A stretch of DNA of 64,000 nt from JBFWWP01 sp050246115. GTDB lineage: Bacteria > Planctomycetota > UBA8108 > UBA1146 > JAJFFE01. The stretch spans positions 124,001 through 188,000 of the forward strand of contig JBFWWP010000003.1 of assembly GCA_050246115.1 (NCBI GenBank), written 5' to 3'. Both the position numbers and the translations under genes were made by a program. A model generated the notes under the pieces. It searched no databases. It was given only the letters and a program-made list of their open reading frames with translations, and had not been told where the DNA came from. Below, piece after piece: positions 37,374 to 46,646 of this stretch (positions within the stretch are counted from its first letter, which is position 1; every line of letters begins with the position of its first letter).

Positions 37374-39569
37374 TCAGTGGTCCCCATCGAGCACGAACTC
37401 CAACGAGAGAGCCCAGGGCTGAACGGGGTTGCTGCCAACCGTGGGTTCAACCGTGACCTGGCAGGTTGCGGCGTCGTCCGCGGCGGCGAGGGTGGCTTCC
37501 CACAGTTTCCCACCGCCGCTCGCCGCTCGCGGCGGGACCGCTGGCGAAGCCGCGGGGAAGGCGATGGCCGGCGGCGAACCCAGCGCTTCGCAGAACTGCA
37601 GGCGGACCAGGCCGTTCGCGGGAAGAGGGCTGCCCAAGGGAGGCTCGACCCGGGATAGGTACGCAACCGCAACGAGCTCTTCGCAGTGATGACCAGCGCC
37701 GGGAGGCCGCGCCAACAGCCCGCCCCCAACGCCAGCATCGGCACGAGTCCCATCCGCGTCTCGCTCGCGAGGATCGCCGGCATCGCGCAACGCCGAGTCG
37801 CCGGACGCGCGCGCAACGCCGCCGAGGGTCGTGGTCGCGGTTGCGATCGTCTCCTCCGGCGCCACCACCGAGTACGACAGCCGCGTCGGGTTGAGAGCTC
37901 TGCCATTCGCTTCGATCCAACAGCCGATCACGTCGATCCAGCCGCCCTCGGCTTCGATCGCCGCTCCGAGGTTGTCGCGGATCTCGCACTGACGAACGAG
38001 AATCTGCGGCTGCCGGCGTGCACGGATACCAGCCCCTTTGTTGTGCGCCAGCGCGTTGTGGTGAACCCAGTAGATGGTGTCGCGGGAACGTCCGGACACG
38101 ATCAAGCCGCCGTCGGCGCCATTCTCGTCGAACACGTTGTAGCCGATTCGTGCTTCCCCATGGGTGTCGAGAGCCAGCTGGACGCCTGCGCGTTGGTTGC
38201 CTCGGAAGTCATTGTTCTCGATGTAGATCTCGTACTTCGCGGCCACTTCTTCCGGCACGTCGATGCTGAGACCGTGGTCGGCGTTGCCGCTCACCACGGT
38301 ATCGCGCACCGTCACCCGGATGATCCCCTGGATCGGCTCGGCAGCGAGAGGGGCGGCTTTGACATCGATGCCGATATCCCCGTTGTCGACCACTCGGCAA
38401 CGCTCGACCTTGAGGCGCCCTTTGTCGTCGGCGGTCGCGGTCAGCGGGTCGACCTCGATTCCCTCCTGACCGTTCCGGGCGAAGGTGCAATCGATGAGCA
38501 GCACGTCGGCGAGACCTTCGATACTCAAACCTTCCCCCGCGTTCTGCTCCGAACGGGTCTCGTGCAATGTCGCCCGCAAGCGGCTGCTATCCTCCAGCTC
38601 GGTTCGCAGCAGGATCCCCTTGCGCTTGAACCCGCGCACGGTCACCGCGCCAAGCTCGATCTCGCATGCATCGGCGACGACTCCCCGCCCTCCTTGCTCC
38701 GCCCCATCGAGGTCGAGTCGGTGAAGTCCGCACGGCCGCTCCCCCGGCGCCACCGCCACCAGGTCGGCATCGCTCTCCGCGCGGATCGTGCTGGTCTGCT
38801 CACCCGCGATCCAGCGAGCAACCGAAAACTCGCGATCGAACCCGCCGTAGAGGTACATCCCGTCGAACAGGAAGACGCGTTCGGTGATGACATCGGCGGA
38901 AAGGTAGATGTTCACACCATTGCTCGCGATGGTGCTTCGGGTCGCTTCCTTGAGGCTCGCGAACGCGGTGGTCGGGGTGAGGCCATCGCGGCGCTCGCTC
39001 GCATTCCCAGCGACGACGTAGCGAACTGCGTTCGGGGTCGCGCACCACTCCTGCTTGTTCGGATCCTCCACGCCAGCGGCGTTCACGGCGCGAACGATCA
39101 CGTAGAGCGGCTCACCCCTGCGGAGTCCGCCGAGGCGAGCCTCGACTTCCCCGGGCGCGGTTTCGAGGGTTGGACGCGAGAAATCGTGGCTCCGACGCTC
39201 CGAGGAAGTGTAGACGCGATAGCGAAACGCGGGCGCACCAGGTGGATTCGCGGGGTGTCCGAGCGCGCGTGCCGGGCGCCAGCGAACGTGAACGAAGTCT
39301 TCACCCGCGAGCACTCCGGAGCAACCCCCGAACTCGATCTCACAAGAGCCCGGAGTAGTCGCCTTCGGGTTTCGCTCGGGTCGCGGCTCCGGCTCGACCA
39401 TCGGTGGCAGCTCGGCTCGGGCTGAATCGGCGCCAGCGGGAGTTGCGGGAGTGGACGGTGCGGGTGGCCCAGGCGAGCAGGCGGCGTTCAGGATGGCCCA
39501 CACCACGAGCAACCCGGCTGCGCGGCGGTGACGCCAACTGCGTCCCGCGGTCAACTCGCCGATCTTCAC
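37374..39569 (-). CDS. Beta-helix surface lipoprotein, paralogue of the operon's last gene
   Basis: This 731-residue protein has a lipoprotein-like signal (VVWAILNAACSPG). An FN3-like region (about 95-190) is followed by DGLTPTTAFASLKEA, as in the 21596-24427 protein (DGLTPQSAYSTILQA), and then by a right-handed beta-helix of N/D-rich turns (about 215-570, for example EIYIENNDFRGNQRAGV). GTG 39569 follows AAGGTGG at 5 bases; TTG codons just upstream are less likely. Several cysteines in the helix and C-terminal domain suggest disulfides outside the cytoplasm. Its role is probably polysaccharide binding or processing, or a structural surface protein. It lies between the dockerin-tailed gene and the two-component pair on the same strand. 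Confidence 0.83.
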   Translation of the reverse strand: MKIGELTAGRSWRHRRAAGLLVVWAILNAACSPGPPAPSTPATPAGADSARAELPPMVEPEPRPERNPKATTPGSCEIEFGGCSGVLAGEDFVHVRWRPARALGHPANPPGAPAFRYRVYTSSERRSHDFSRPTLETAPGEVEARLGGLRRGEPLYVIVRAVNAAGVEDPNKQEWCATPNAVRYVVAGNASERRDGLTPTTAFASLKEATRSTIASNGVNIYLSADVITERVFLFDGMYLYGGFDREFSVARWIAGEQTSTIRAESDADLVAVAPGERPCGLHRLDLDGAEQGGRGVVADACEIELGAVTVRGFKRKGILLRTELEDSSRLRATLHETRSEQNAGEGLSIEGLADVLLIDCTFARNGQEGIEVDPLTATADDKGRLKVERCRVVDNGDIGIDVKAAPLAAEPIQGIIRVTVRDTVVSGNADHGLSIDVPEEVAAKYEIYIENNDFRGNQRAGVQLALDTHGEARIGYNVFDENGADGGLIVSGRSRDTIYWVHHNALAHNKGAGIRARRQPQILVRQCEIRDNLGAAIEAEGGWIDVIGCWIEANGRALNPTRLSYSVVAPEETIATATTTLGGVARASGDSALRDAGDPRERDADGTRADAGVGGGLLARPPGAGHHCEELVAVAYLSRVEPPLGSPLPANGLVRLQFCEALGSPPAIAFPAASPAVPPRAASGGGKLWEATLAAADDAATCQVTVEPTVGSNPVQPWALSLEFVLDGDH

Positions 39570-39818
39570 CGGAACCACCTTCAACAACGGAGCCGACCGA
39601 CCTGCCCGAACTCGTTCTGCGAACCCTCCGATCCGCCGAAGCGGCGCCTCCCGGTGGGAATCGGCGAACTCGGCGGGACTCCCGCCACATCCCGAGCGAC
39701 AGTCGACCGGACCCCTCGGAGGAAATCAAGCCGCAGCGAGAACCGGCCCGCAGCCAGCATCGTTCGAGCTGACGCAGTCATCGGCGATTCGCGTCGGAAT
39801 AGGTTCTCCGATAGCTTC

Positions 39819-41789
39819 CTAGGGACACGACAGCGGGTCCGTCGTGGGATCGGCTCCTGAACCGGGGAACGGCGGTGCCGGCGTCGCTCCGCCGCTGAAC
39901 AAGAACGCGAGCAGGAAGATCGGATCCGAGATGTTGATCGATCCGTCGTCATTGGCGTCGCCCGCATCGAGGCACGCCACGGCCCCGCCTCCGAATAGAT
40001 AGTTGAGTGCTGCAATCGCGTCGGCGATGTTCACGCTTCCATCACCGGTTGCATCGCCGCGAATGAAGATGCCCGGTGGACCGGTAGCGATCGCGACCTG
40101 GCAGTTCGCGGGGGTCGAGTCGATCCCGCTGCGGGTGGCGATGACACTGAACGAGTAGAGTCCATCGAGGAGGCTGAGGTCGGTGAAGCCGGTCGCCGTC
40201 CCGCCGAGTTGCGCGATCAGCGACCCGTTGCGAAGCACGCGAATCGAGTCGTAGTCTGAGGCGCCGTTGGTCCACGTGAGAATGGCATCGGATCCGGAGT
40301 CCATGCACGCCAAGCTCATCACAGACGGGGTCGCGGACACGGCGAAGTCGACGTTTCGGGTTACGGCTCCTGACATCACGACACCGGTCATCGACACATT
40401 GGGCAAACCCGAACCGACGGGCGGCGTGAAGAGAGCGTCATAGGTGCCCGGCACCACACGGAGGGCGTAGGCTCCTGCGGCATTCGTGAGGTTCCCGAAG
40501 ACATACACCGGCACCCCGGTCCCCGCTTGGGAGAGGGCCACGGTCACGCCCGGAACCGGCACGCCGGCGTTCGTGACCACGCCCGAGAGCGCAAAGCCTA
40601 GGTCGAGCACGACGCTCCCCAGCGCGGTGTTCGCATTGATGGTCACCGCGGGCAACACCTTCGGGGCCAGCCCGAGCGCAAAGTCAGGGCGAAACGCAAT
40701 GTCGTAGGTGCCGGGGGCGACCACCGCGCTGAACACGCCGGCGGGATTCGCGTTGTCGTTCGCCACGGGGACTTCGACTTGGGTCGCGGTCACGATGAAG
40801 TCGAGGTCGACGTTCGGGACCGGGACACCCCCGCCTTGGATCACGAGGCCGGAGACCAGGAAACCAGGCGGTAGCACGACGACGCCAACGTCGTTCGGCG
40901 GTGTTGGGCTCACGCTGGCCTGACCGAGAAACGGCACGAGCTGCTGCCCCGGAGGGGGATCGATCTGGACCTCCCAGACCCCGTCGGGAACCAGCACCTG
41001 GAACGAACCCGTAGCCCCAGTGTTGTCGCCGGGGGTGAAGATTCGCTCGCGCGTCACGAGGTCCGTGATGTCGACATCTGCGTTCACGAGCGCTTGCCCG
41101 AGGTTGTTGAGCACCGTGCCCGTGAGCGGGTAGCCCAAGTGGAAAACCACGTCCGGCAGCGTGATGCTCGTCGCCGCCTGGACGTCCAGCCGGCGTACCG
41201 GGACGAACGGACCGCCACTCGTCGCGGCAGTCGCCTTGAACTCCAAGGTGTAGGTCCCGGGAACGAGCAAGGTGGAGAAGAGCCCGGCCGCGTCCGTGGT
41301 GCCCCCCTCCGGCAAGTCGACGGTGTTCCCTTGGGAGTCGAAGGCATCCAGGTCGACGCCGAACAGGCCGGTGCCGGTTGCGTCGATGACCTGACCGCCG
41401 ACGTAGATACCGGCGGTGACGACGACGGCGCCGATGTTCTGGTTGCCCGCGATGAAGACGTTCGGACGCACCTCGGTGAAGAGCCCCGTTCCCGCCGCGG
41501 GCCGAAACACGATGTCGTAGAAGCCCGCAGGGATGGCGTCCACGATCAGGAGGTTGAAGGCGCCCGTCACACTCGTGAAGTCTTGGGAGAGCGTCAGCTC
41601 GTTGGTGTCCCCAGCGGGGAACATGTCGATGTCGATGCCCGCGAGCGGCCCCCCCAACGAGCTGGAGACCGTGCCGCTGATCATCCAGTTCTGCGCAAGT
41701 CCAATGGACAGAGATCCCCACGTGATCAGAAACGCGAAGAGCGCCACCGTGCGCAAGCGACTGCGCACGGCGAGGGTGTGTGTGAACAA
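39819..41789 (-). CDS. Secreted protein with carboxypeptidase-like repeats and C-terminal dockerin-like module
   Basis: This 656-residue protein has a signal peptide (VALFAFLITWGSLSIGLAQ) and then about six repeats of a carboxypeptidase-regulatory-like beta-sandwich (motifs such as SGTVSSSLGGPLAGIDIDMF and VVPGTYDALFTPP). An Ig/FN3-like domain near 490-570 follows. The C-terminus carries two EF-hand-like dockerin repeats, GDATGDGSVNIADAIAALNY and GDANDDGSINISDPIFLLAF, with a terminal SCP. Such modules bind calcium and may anchor proteins in surface complexes. TTG 41789 is preceded by GAAGGGGG at 8 bases. No enzymatic domain is visible. The divergent neighbour at 42461 ends in the same kind of module. 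Confidence 0.88.
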   Translation of the reverse strand: MFTHTLAVRSRLRTVALFAFLITWGSLSIGLAQNWMISGTVSSSLGGPLAGIDIDMFPAGDTNELTLSQDFTSVTGAFNLLIVDAIPAGFYDIVFRPAAGTGLFTEVRPNVFIAGNQNIGAVVVTAGIYVGGQVIDATGTGLFGVDLDAFDSQGNTVDLPEGGTTDAAGLFSTLLVPGTYTLEFKATAATSGGPFVPVRRLDVQAATSITLPDVVFHLGYPLTGTVLNNLGQALVNADVDITDLVTRERIFTPGDNTGATGSFQVLVPDGVWEVQIDPPPGQQLVPFLGQASVSPTPPNDVGVVVLPPGFLVSGLVIQGGGVPVPNVDLDFIVTATQVEVPVANDNANPAGVFSAVVAPGTYDIAFRPDFALGLAPKVLPAVTINANTALGSVVLDLGFALSGVVTNAGVPVPGVTVALSQAGTGVPVYVFGNLTNAAGAYALRVVPGTYDALFTPPVGSGLPNVSMTGVVMSGAVTRNVDFAVSATPSVMSLACMDSGSDAILTWTNGASDYDSIRVLRNGSLIAQLGGTATGFTDLSLLDGLYSFSVIATRSGIDSTPANCQVAIATGPPGIFIRGDATGDGSVNIADAIAALNYLFGGGAVACLDAGDANDDGSINISDPIFLLAFLFSGGATPAPPFPGSGADPTTDPLSCP

Positions 41790-42460
41790 GACGTGTCCCC
41801 CTTCGAGGTGGGCGCGAGAGTCTCTCGAGCCGAATCCCAATCCGATAGCGTTCGATAAAGCGAGGCCACGAGCCCGCGATTCCTCGCTTCAGTGGCCTGG
41901 TCCCGCCCGACGGAGAGCAATCCGGGTGCCCAACACAGGCTCGGTCTCCAGCAGAAGCCTCTGACCCGCCCGCCCGCGTGCCCAACCATCGGCCCCGCGG
42001 CCAAGCCACTAGGCTCAACGCAAAGCAGACTTAGATCGTTGGTTACGGCGCGCCCCCCGGGCCGCGCCGAGCACTCGAGGCTCAGGGGTTGCGAGGTAGA
42101 ACCGCCGCCACCCCAGAAGCCACGCCGTCGAACCAGCGGCCGATTGTACTGCCCAAGGGCTGGCCATCCGTGGCCAACGACTCGGTCGATGGCTCGCCAA
42201 CTACGCCGCCGCCCGGAGGTCCGAGCCGAACCGGCCGGCGTCGACTCCGCGGCGCACCGGAGCCGTCGACAAGAAAAGTGGCGGACTTCGTCGTGCGCTC
42301 CGGCATCCCCCTCCGACGACGTGGTGCTCGAGCATGGCGAGTCCGTCACTCCCCTGCACGCAGTCCAAGGGGCGGGCGGCGAACTCGACCCACTCGAGTT
42401 CTCGTGTCGCAGGAACCTCACCGCGGGCCAAGGTCCGCCCAAGCCGAAAGGAAGAGAAGG
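41790..42460. other. Long divergent intergenic region between two dockerin-tailed protein genes
   Basis: 671 bases without a convincing gene. It separates two divergently transcribed secreted-protein genes and must hold both promoters, so shared regulation is possible. I found no known riboswitch pattern, repeat array or clear promoter boxes. The open frames crossing it have low-complexity Arg/Pro-rich translations typical of non-coding G+C-rich DNA. Confidence 0.5.
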
Positions 42461-43864
42461 ATGCTCCTGTCGAAGCTCTCTCATTACCTCGTAGTCGCTG
42501 GGGTGCTTGCTCCGCTCGCTGCCTCCGCTCAAGTCGCCTTCGATCCCGCGATCGTGACGCCGATCGCGTCGCGACCAGCTTCGGTCACACCCTTCGATCT
42601 CGAAGGCGACGGCGACGTAGACCTTGCCGTCAGCGCCGACACGCCCGATCGCGTACTCGTGTTCGTGAACGACGGGCTCGGGACCCCGACCCTCGCGATC
42701 AGTGTTCCGGTGGGCGCAGGCACCGGCCCCGATCACATCGAGGCGGCGGACTTCGATGGCGATGGCGACGTGGACCTCGCTGTCGCGCTGCACAATCTCG
42801 GCGCTGTAACCGTGCTGGCGAACATCGGCGGAGTCTTCACGCCGGGGCCGAACGTGTCGGTCGGCGCCGACCCGCGCTACCTCGCCGCCGCGGATCTCGA
42901 TGGAGATGGCGACTTGGACCTCGCCACGGCCAATCGGGATGGCAACACCGCGACGATCCTGCTGAACGACGGCGCTGCGGGGTTCGCCGCGGTTGCGACC
43001 ATCGCGGTCGGACTCGAGCCACGCGCCGTCGTTGCCGGCGACTGGGATGGGGATCTAGACATCGACCTCGCGGTCACGAACCACGACTCGCGCACGATCT
43101 CGGTGCTCACGAACTCGGCTGCGGCCTTCGCGGTGACTGCCACGCTCAACGTGGGTGCCACGGTGCGGCCCGAGGGCATCGTCGCGGCCGATCTCGACGC
43201 CGACGGAGATCTCGACCTCGCTGCTGCGGTCTCCGGAAACGGGTTGAACGTGGCCTCGGTGTTCGTGAACAACGGCGGGATCTTCGCGGGGCCAACCCAG
43301 TACCCCGTCGGCGGCTTGGACCCGGGGCAATTGGTTGCGGCCGACTTCGACCTCGATGGCGTGCTCGATCTGGCGACGACCAACAAGGACTCGGGCAACG
43401 TCTCGGTGCTCCGTGGCCTCGGTGCCGCCAACTTTGGCGCCGCCACGATCTTGCCGGCAGGCCTCGCTCCAGACCGCATCGCGAGCGCGGACTTCGACGG
43501 CAATGGCTCCCCAGATCTGGCGGTGGCGAGCGAAGACGGCAACACGATCCATACCTTCCGCAACCAAGCGCAGGGCACCACCCCGACCACGACCTTCGAG
43601 CGCGGTGACTGCTTCGGTGACGGCGGCAGCAGCCTTGCCGACGTGATCTTCGCTCTCAACAGCCTCTTCGCCGGTGGCGCGCGCCCCACTTGCGTCGACG
43701 CGTGCGACGTGAACGATGACGGTGCGTTCAACCTGCCGGACGCGGTGTTCCTGTTGAACTTCCTGTTCGCTGGGGGCACGACGCCGTCGGCTCCGTTCGG
43801 AGTCTGCGGAGTGGACCCTTCCGCGGACGCGATGGACTGCGCGACCTCGAACGCTTGCCCGTAA
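42461..43864 (+). CDS. Secreted FG-GAP/VCBS repeat protein with C-terminal dockerin-like module
   Basis: This 467-residue protein has a signal peptide (VVAGVLAPLAASAQ). About seven FG-GAP/VCBS-type beta-propeller blades follow, each with a calcium-binding DxDxDG motif such as DFDGDGDVDLAVA, DLDGDGDLDLATA and DLDADGDLDLAAA. The tail contains a dockerin-like pair, RGDCFGDGGSSLADVIFALN and DVNDDGAFNLPDAVFLLNFL, ending in CATSNACP. The first dockerin repeat has lost part of the usual DxNxDG loop. Propellers of this kind mediate protein or carbohydrate binding at the cell surface. ATG 42461 follows GGAAGAGAAGG. A strong terminator lies 88 bases beyond the stop. Confidence 0.9.
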   Translation: MLLSKLSHYLVVAGVLAPLAASAQVAFDPAIVTPIASRPASVTPFDLEGDGDVDLAVSADTPDRVLVFVNDGLGTPTLAISVPVGAGTGPDHIEAADFDGDGDVDLAVALHNLGAVTVLANIGGVFTPGPNVSVGADPRYLAAADLDGDGDLDLATANRDGNTATILLNDGAAGFAAVATIAVGLEPRAVVAGDWDGDLDIDLAVTNHDSRTISVLTNSAAAFAVTATLNVGATVRPEGIVAADLDADGDLDLAAAVSGNGLNVASVFVNNGGIFAGPTQYPVGGLDPGQLVAADFDLDGVLDLATTNKDSGNVSVLRGLGAANFGAATILPAGLAPDRIASADFDGNGSPDLAVASEDGNTIHTFRNQAQGTTPTTTFERGDCFGDGGSSLADVIFALNSLFAGGARPTCVDACDVNDDGAFNLPDAVFLLNFLFAGGTTPSAPFGVCGVDPSADAMDCATSNACP

Positions 43865-43888
43865 GACCCCCGGGCAACCACCCACGCG

Positions 43889-43943
43889 GGCCCGGACTCG
43901 AAATCCCAGCGACCACCTCCTCGTCGCGCCCAGAGTCCGGGCC
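43889..43943 (+). repeat. Long inverted repeat before the terminator
   Basis: Perfect 11-bp arms GGCCCGGACTC (43889-43899) and GAGTCCGGGCC (43933-43943) enclose a 33-base loop. It immediately precedes the intrinsic terminator of the FG-GAP protein gene and may protect the 3' end of the mRNA. Confidence 0.7.
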
Positions 43944-43952
43944 ACTTCCTGA

Positions 43953-43993
43953 CGAGGCGAGATCCTGCGGGTCTCGCCTCGTTCCTTTTGTTT
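43953..43993 (+). terminator. Strong intrinsic terminator of the FG-GAP protein gene
   Basis: A perfect 10-bp stem CGAGGCGAGA (43953-43962)/TCTCGCCTCG (43972-43981) with a 9-base loop is followed by TTCCTTTTGTTT. It is the clearest rho-independent terminator in the window. Confidence 0.9.
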
Positions 43994-44202
43994 CGGACTC
44001 GCACGGATGGCCAGCGGCGCAACGTCGATGAACGCGCGAACGCCGGGCGAATTCACGCGTCCCGCTAGCGCTGCGACGAGGGCCGCGGTAGAAGACTCGA
44101 GTCCGCGGGGACGCCTAAGGAGTCGCCCAAGATCCTGAGGTCCCTCGCAATCCGGGTACACTGCCACAGCGATGTGAGCGAGTTCGAAGGACTCCCCGAG
44201 CG
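43994..44202. other. Rest of the intergenic region before the DUF3592 gene
   Basis: After the terminator no further gene is visible. The region presumably holds the promoter of the DUF3592 gene. I could not place promoter boxes. Confidence 0.3.
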
Positions 44203-44967
44203 ATGACCCTGCCAAACGACCAACCCGTGATCCTGGCGCCGGCCCCGCGAACAGCGCGCCTGAAGAGGAAAGTAACCGTCACCGGCAGCACCATTGCCCT
44301 CTGCGTCGTGGCGCTCGGCGGAGTGATCGGCAACGTCGGATGGATGCGCGGGCGGGACCTCGAACGACTCCGCGACGACGGAGTCGTGACCAACGGCAAG
44401 GTCGAAGACAAGACGACGTCGCGTTCTCGGAGATCGACGAGGTATCGACTCGAGTACAGCTTCTCGCACGACGGGATCGTCGTGCACGGTTCTGGGCGGG
44501 TCTCGAAGGACAGCTACGCGAGCTACGCGGTAGGCGACCCCATCGTGGTGACCTATCAGCGCAGCGACCCGAACAACAATCAGCTCTTCTACGTCGGCCA
44601 AGAACAAGTGAGTTCGCACTACACGGCGATGGCAATCATCGGAGGAATCCTCGCGACCGTCGCTGGCGGTCTTGGCTTCTACGCCCTGGGGATCTACCGC
44701 CGCCGACTCCACTTGGCTCGTAACGGGTCGTTGGTCGCTGCCCGCGTCGGCAGCATTGGACGTCGAATCAAACAGCGCAACCGGACCATCGAGTTCGAAA
44801 TCACGACGTCGGATGGCGAGGTCATTCGCAAGAAACACCGGATGCATGAGAGCCGAATCGCTCCCGGAAGCGAGAACACCTCGGTCGACTACTTGATTGA
44901 TCCCCTCGACCCACGGCGCGGAGAGCCCCTCGCAACGGTCCTCGCCGCTTGCGAACTCGTCGAGTAA
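44203..44967 (+). CDS. DUF3592 domain membrane protein
   Basis: This 254-residue protein has two transmembrane segments (about 25-47 and 143-165). Between them is a beta-rich domain starting DGVVTNGKVEDKTT with RYRLEYSFSHDG and VGDPIVVTYQRSDPNNNQ, the DUF3592 pattern. A second copy-like domain follows the second segment (LVAARVGSIGRR and TIEFEITTSDGEV). The family's function is unknown. An AAGGA about 13 bases upstream is a weak ribosome binding site for the ATG. No partner gene is adjacent; the downstream ATPase is 383 bases away. Confidence 0.82.
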   Translation: MTLPNDQPVILAPAPRTARLKRKVTVTGSTIALCVVALGGVIGNVGWMRGRDLERLRDDGVVTNGKVEDKTTSRSRRSTRYRLEYSFSHDGIVVHGSGRVSKDSYASYAVGDPIVVTYQRSDPNNNQLFYVGQEQVSSHYTAMAIIGGILATVAGGLGFYALGIYRRRLHLARNGSLVAARVGSIGRRIKQRNRTIEFEITTSDGEVIRKKHRMHESRIAPGSENTSVDYLIDPLDPRRGEPLATVLAACELVE

Positions 44968-45350
44968 TCGACCTGACGCGCCGTCCTCGTTGACTTCGCG
45001 GGGCAATGGGATCGGTCCGCGGGGAGGTACCCTACGCCCTTCGTCGACGAACGGCTGCACCTCAGGGACACATGTCGGGTAGCCATTCGGATCACGAAGC
45101 TGCGGACCCCGACTGACCGGCCTGACCTTCCGCCGCGGCGTTGGCTTGCTCAACGACGCGTCCTTCCTGCGGAGCGCGTTCCGCGGCTTAGAGACCAGCA
45201 ACCCTTCGCAACGCGGCAAGGCCCTGGGCTTTCGCCCCGCCAGGGTTATCGGACCCTGAGCCAGAGTGCCTCCTCAATGTTTCTAAGAGCAAGTAATGCG
45301 AGGGCGCAGAAGATGTGGAAAACTGATGCTGGCATCACTAGAATTCCGCC
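44968..45350. other. Intergenic region before the AAA_14 ATPase gene
   Basis: No supported gene. Composition becomes more A+T-rich from about 45,260 onward, continuing into the ATPase gene, which suggests a junction with acquired DNA. I found no attachment-site repeats or transposase remnants. Confidence 0.4.
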
Positions 45351-46586
45351 ATGAAGTACAAAGAGCGGCTCCTGGGCAGGAAGCTCCGCCGGCTCGCTGG
45401 GCGCTTCCCAATCGTGGTGGTCTCCGGGGCCAGGCAGGTCGGCAAGAGCACACTCCTAGGTCATGAGTTCCCCGGGCACGACGTGGTGGTCTTCGATCCG
45501 ACCGTGGATGTCGGCAATGCCCGCAGCGACCCCGACTTGTTCCTCCAGAACCACCCTCCGCCGATCATCCTTGACGAGATTCAGTACGCGCCGGAGCTCG
45601 TCGCAGCTCTCAAGCGGCAGATCGATCGACGGGGCGAGCCCGGACAGTACTTGCTCACAGGATCCCAGCAATGGTCGGTGTTGAAGGCGGTCAGCGAATC
45701 GCTCGCTGGTCGCGCCATGTTCTTGGATCTCGAAGGGCTGTGTCTGGCAGAGGTCACGCAATCAGTCACCGAGGATCACTGGCTGCGACGCTACCTCGAG
45801 GACCCCGAAAAGTTCGTGGCGACGCCGGCGGTGCGGCTCCCCACCACCCACACTCTCTTCGAGCAGCTTTGGCGTGGTTCGCTACCCGCGGTGGATTCCC
45901 TCGAGGAGGAGTGGGTCACCGACTACTACAGCGCGTACATGCGCACCTACATCGAGCGTGACGTTCGCCTGGTGTCCGAGATCAGCGACTGGCAACTGTT
46001 CGGTCGCTTCGTTCAACTGGCAGCGGCTCTTACCGCTCAAGAGATCAACCATTCACAGCTGGGCCGTGAGATCGGCGTCACCCCGCAGACAGCCCAACGT
46101 TGGCTGACGACGTTGCGTGCGACGTTCCAGTGGTTCGAACTACCGGCATACCACGGCAACACGTTGAAGAAGATTAGCGCGCGGCGGAAGGGTTACTTCG
46201 GCGACACTGGGCTCGCGAGCAGCCTCCACATGATCTCGGCACCGAAGGCGCTCGCCGGACATCCTTTGTCGGGTGCATTCTTCGAGACAGCGGCCATTGC
46301 CGAAATTCGTAAGCTCAGCAGGTCACTGTCGACCCCACCTGCCATGTACCACTGGCGCAGCCACAGCGGTCCCGAAGTGGACCTGCTGCTGGAACGGGAT
46401 GGCCGCCTCTACCCCATCGAGTTCAAACTCGCATCACAACCTGCACGTCGGGACACGACCGGAATCAACGCCTTGCGAGAGGCGTATTCGGGGTCGGACA
46501 TTGCGCCCGCCCTCGTAATCGCTCCAACCGACCGCCTGGCTCGACTGAGTGAGTCGGCTTACTCGTTCCCCTGGGATGCTCAGTAG
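45351..46586 (+). CDS. AAA_14/DUF4143 family ATPase
   Basis: This 411-residue protein has an N-terminal AAA_14 domain with Walker A SGARQVGKSTLL (about 25-36) and a Walker B-like IILDEIQYAPEL, then the family's sensor region YLLTGSQQWSVL. The C-terminal DUF4143 domain includes GYFGDTGLASSL and the nuclease-like motif HWRSHSGPEVDLLLERDGRLYPIEFKL (shown in part by PEVDLLL...EFK). These ATPases are common, often horizontally acquired, and their function is not established; the C-terminal part resembles a PD-(D/E)XK fold. No partner gene is adjacent. Its base composition is visibly more A+T-rich than its neighbours, supporting transfer. The ribosome binding site is weak. Confidence 0.92.
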   Translation: MKYKERLLGRKLRRLAGRFPIVVVSGARQVGKSTLLGHEFPGHDVVVFDPTVDVGNARSDPDLFLQNHPPPIILDEIQYAPELVAALKRQIDRRGEPGQYLLTGSQQWSVLKAVSESLAGRAMFLDLEGLCLAEVTQSVTEDHWLRRYLEDPEKFVATPAVRLPTTHTLFEQLWRGSLPAVDSLEEEWVTDYYSAYMRTYIERDVRLVSEISDWQLFGRFVQLAAALTAQEINHSQLGREIGVTPQTAQRWLTTLRATFQWFELPAYHGNTLKKISARRKGYFGDTGLASSLHMISAPKALAGHPLSGAFFETAAIAEIRKLSRSLSTPPAMYHWRSHSGPEVDLLLERDGRLYPIEFKLASQPARRDTTGINALREAYSGSDIAPALVIAPTDRLARLSESAYSFPWDAQ

Positions 46587-46646
46587 GCCTGTCGCTGCAA
46601 ATCCATTCAGGCGTCGCTGACCCTCGAGAACAGGGCGAGACTACGG

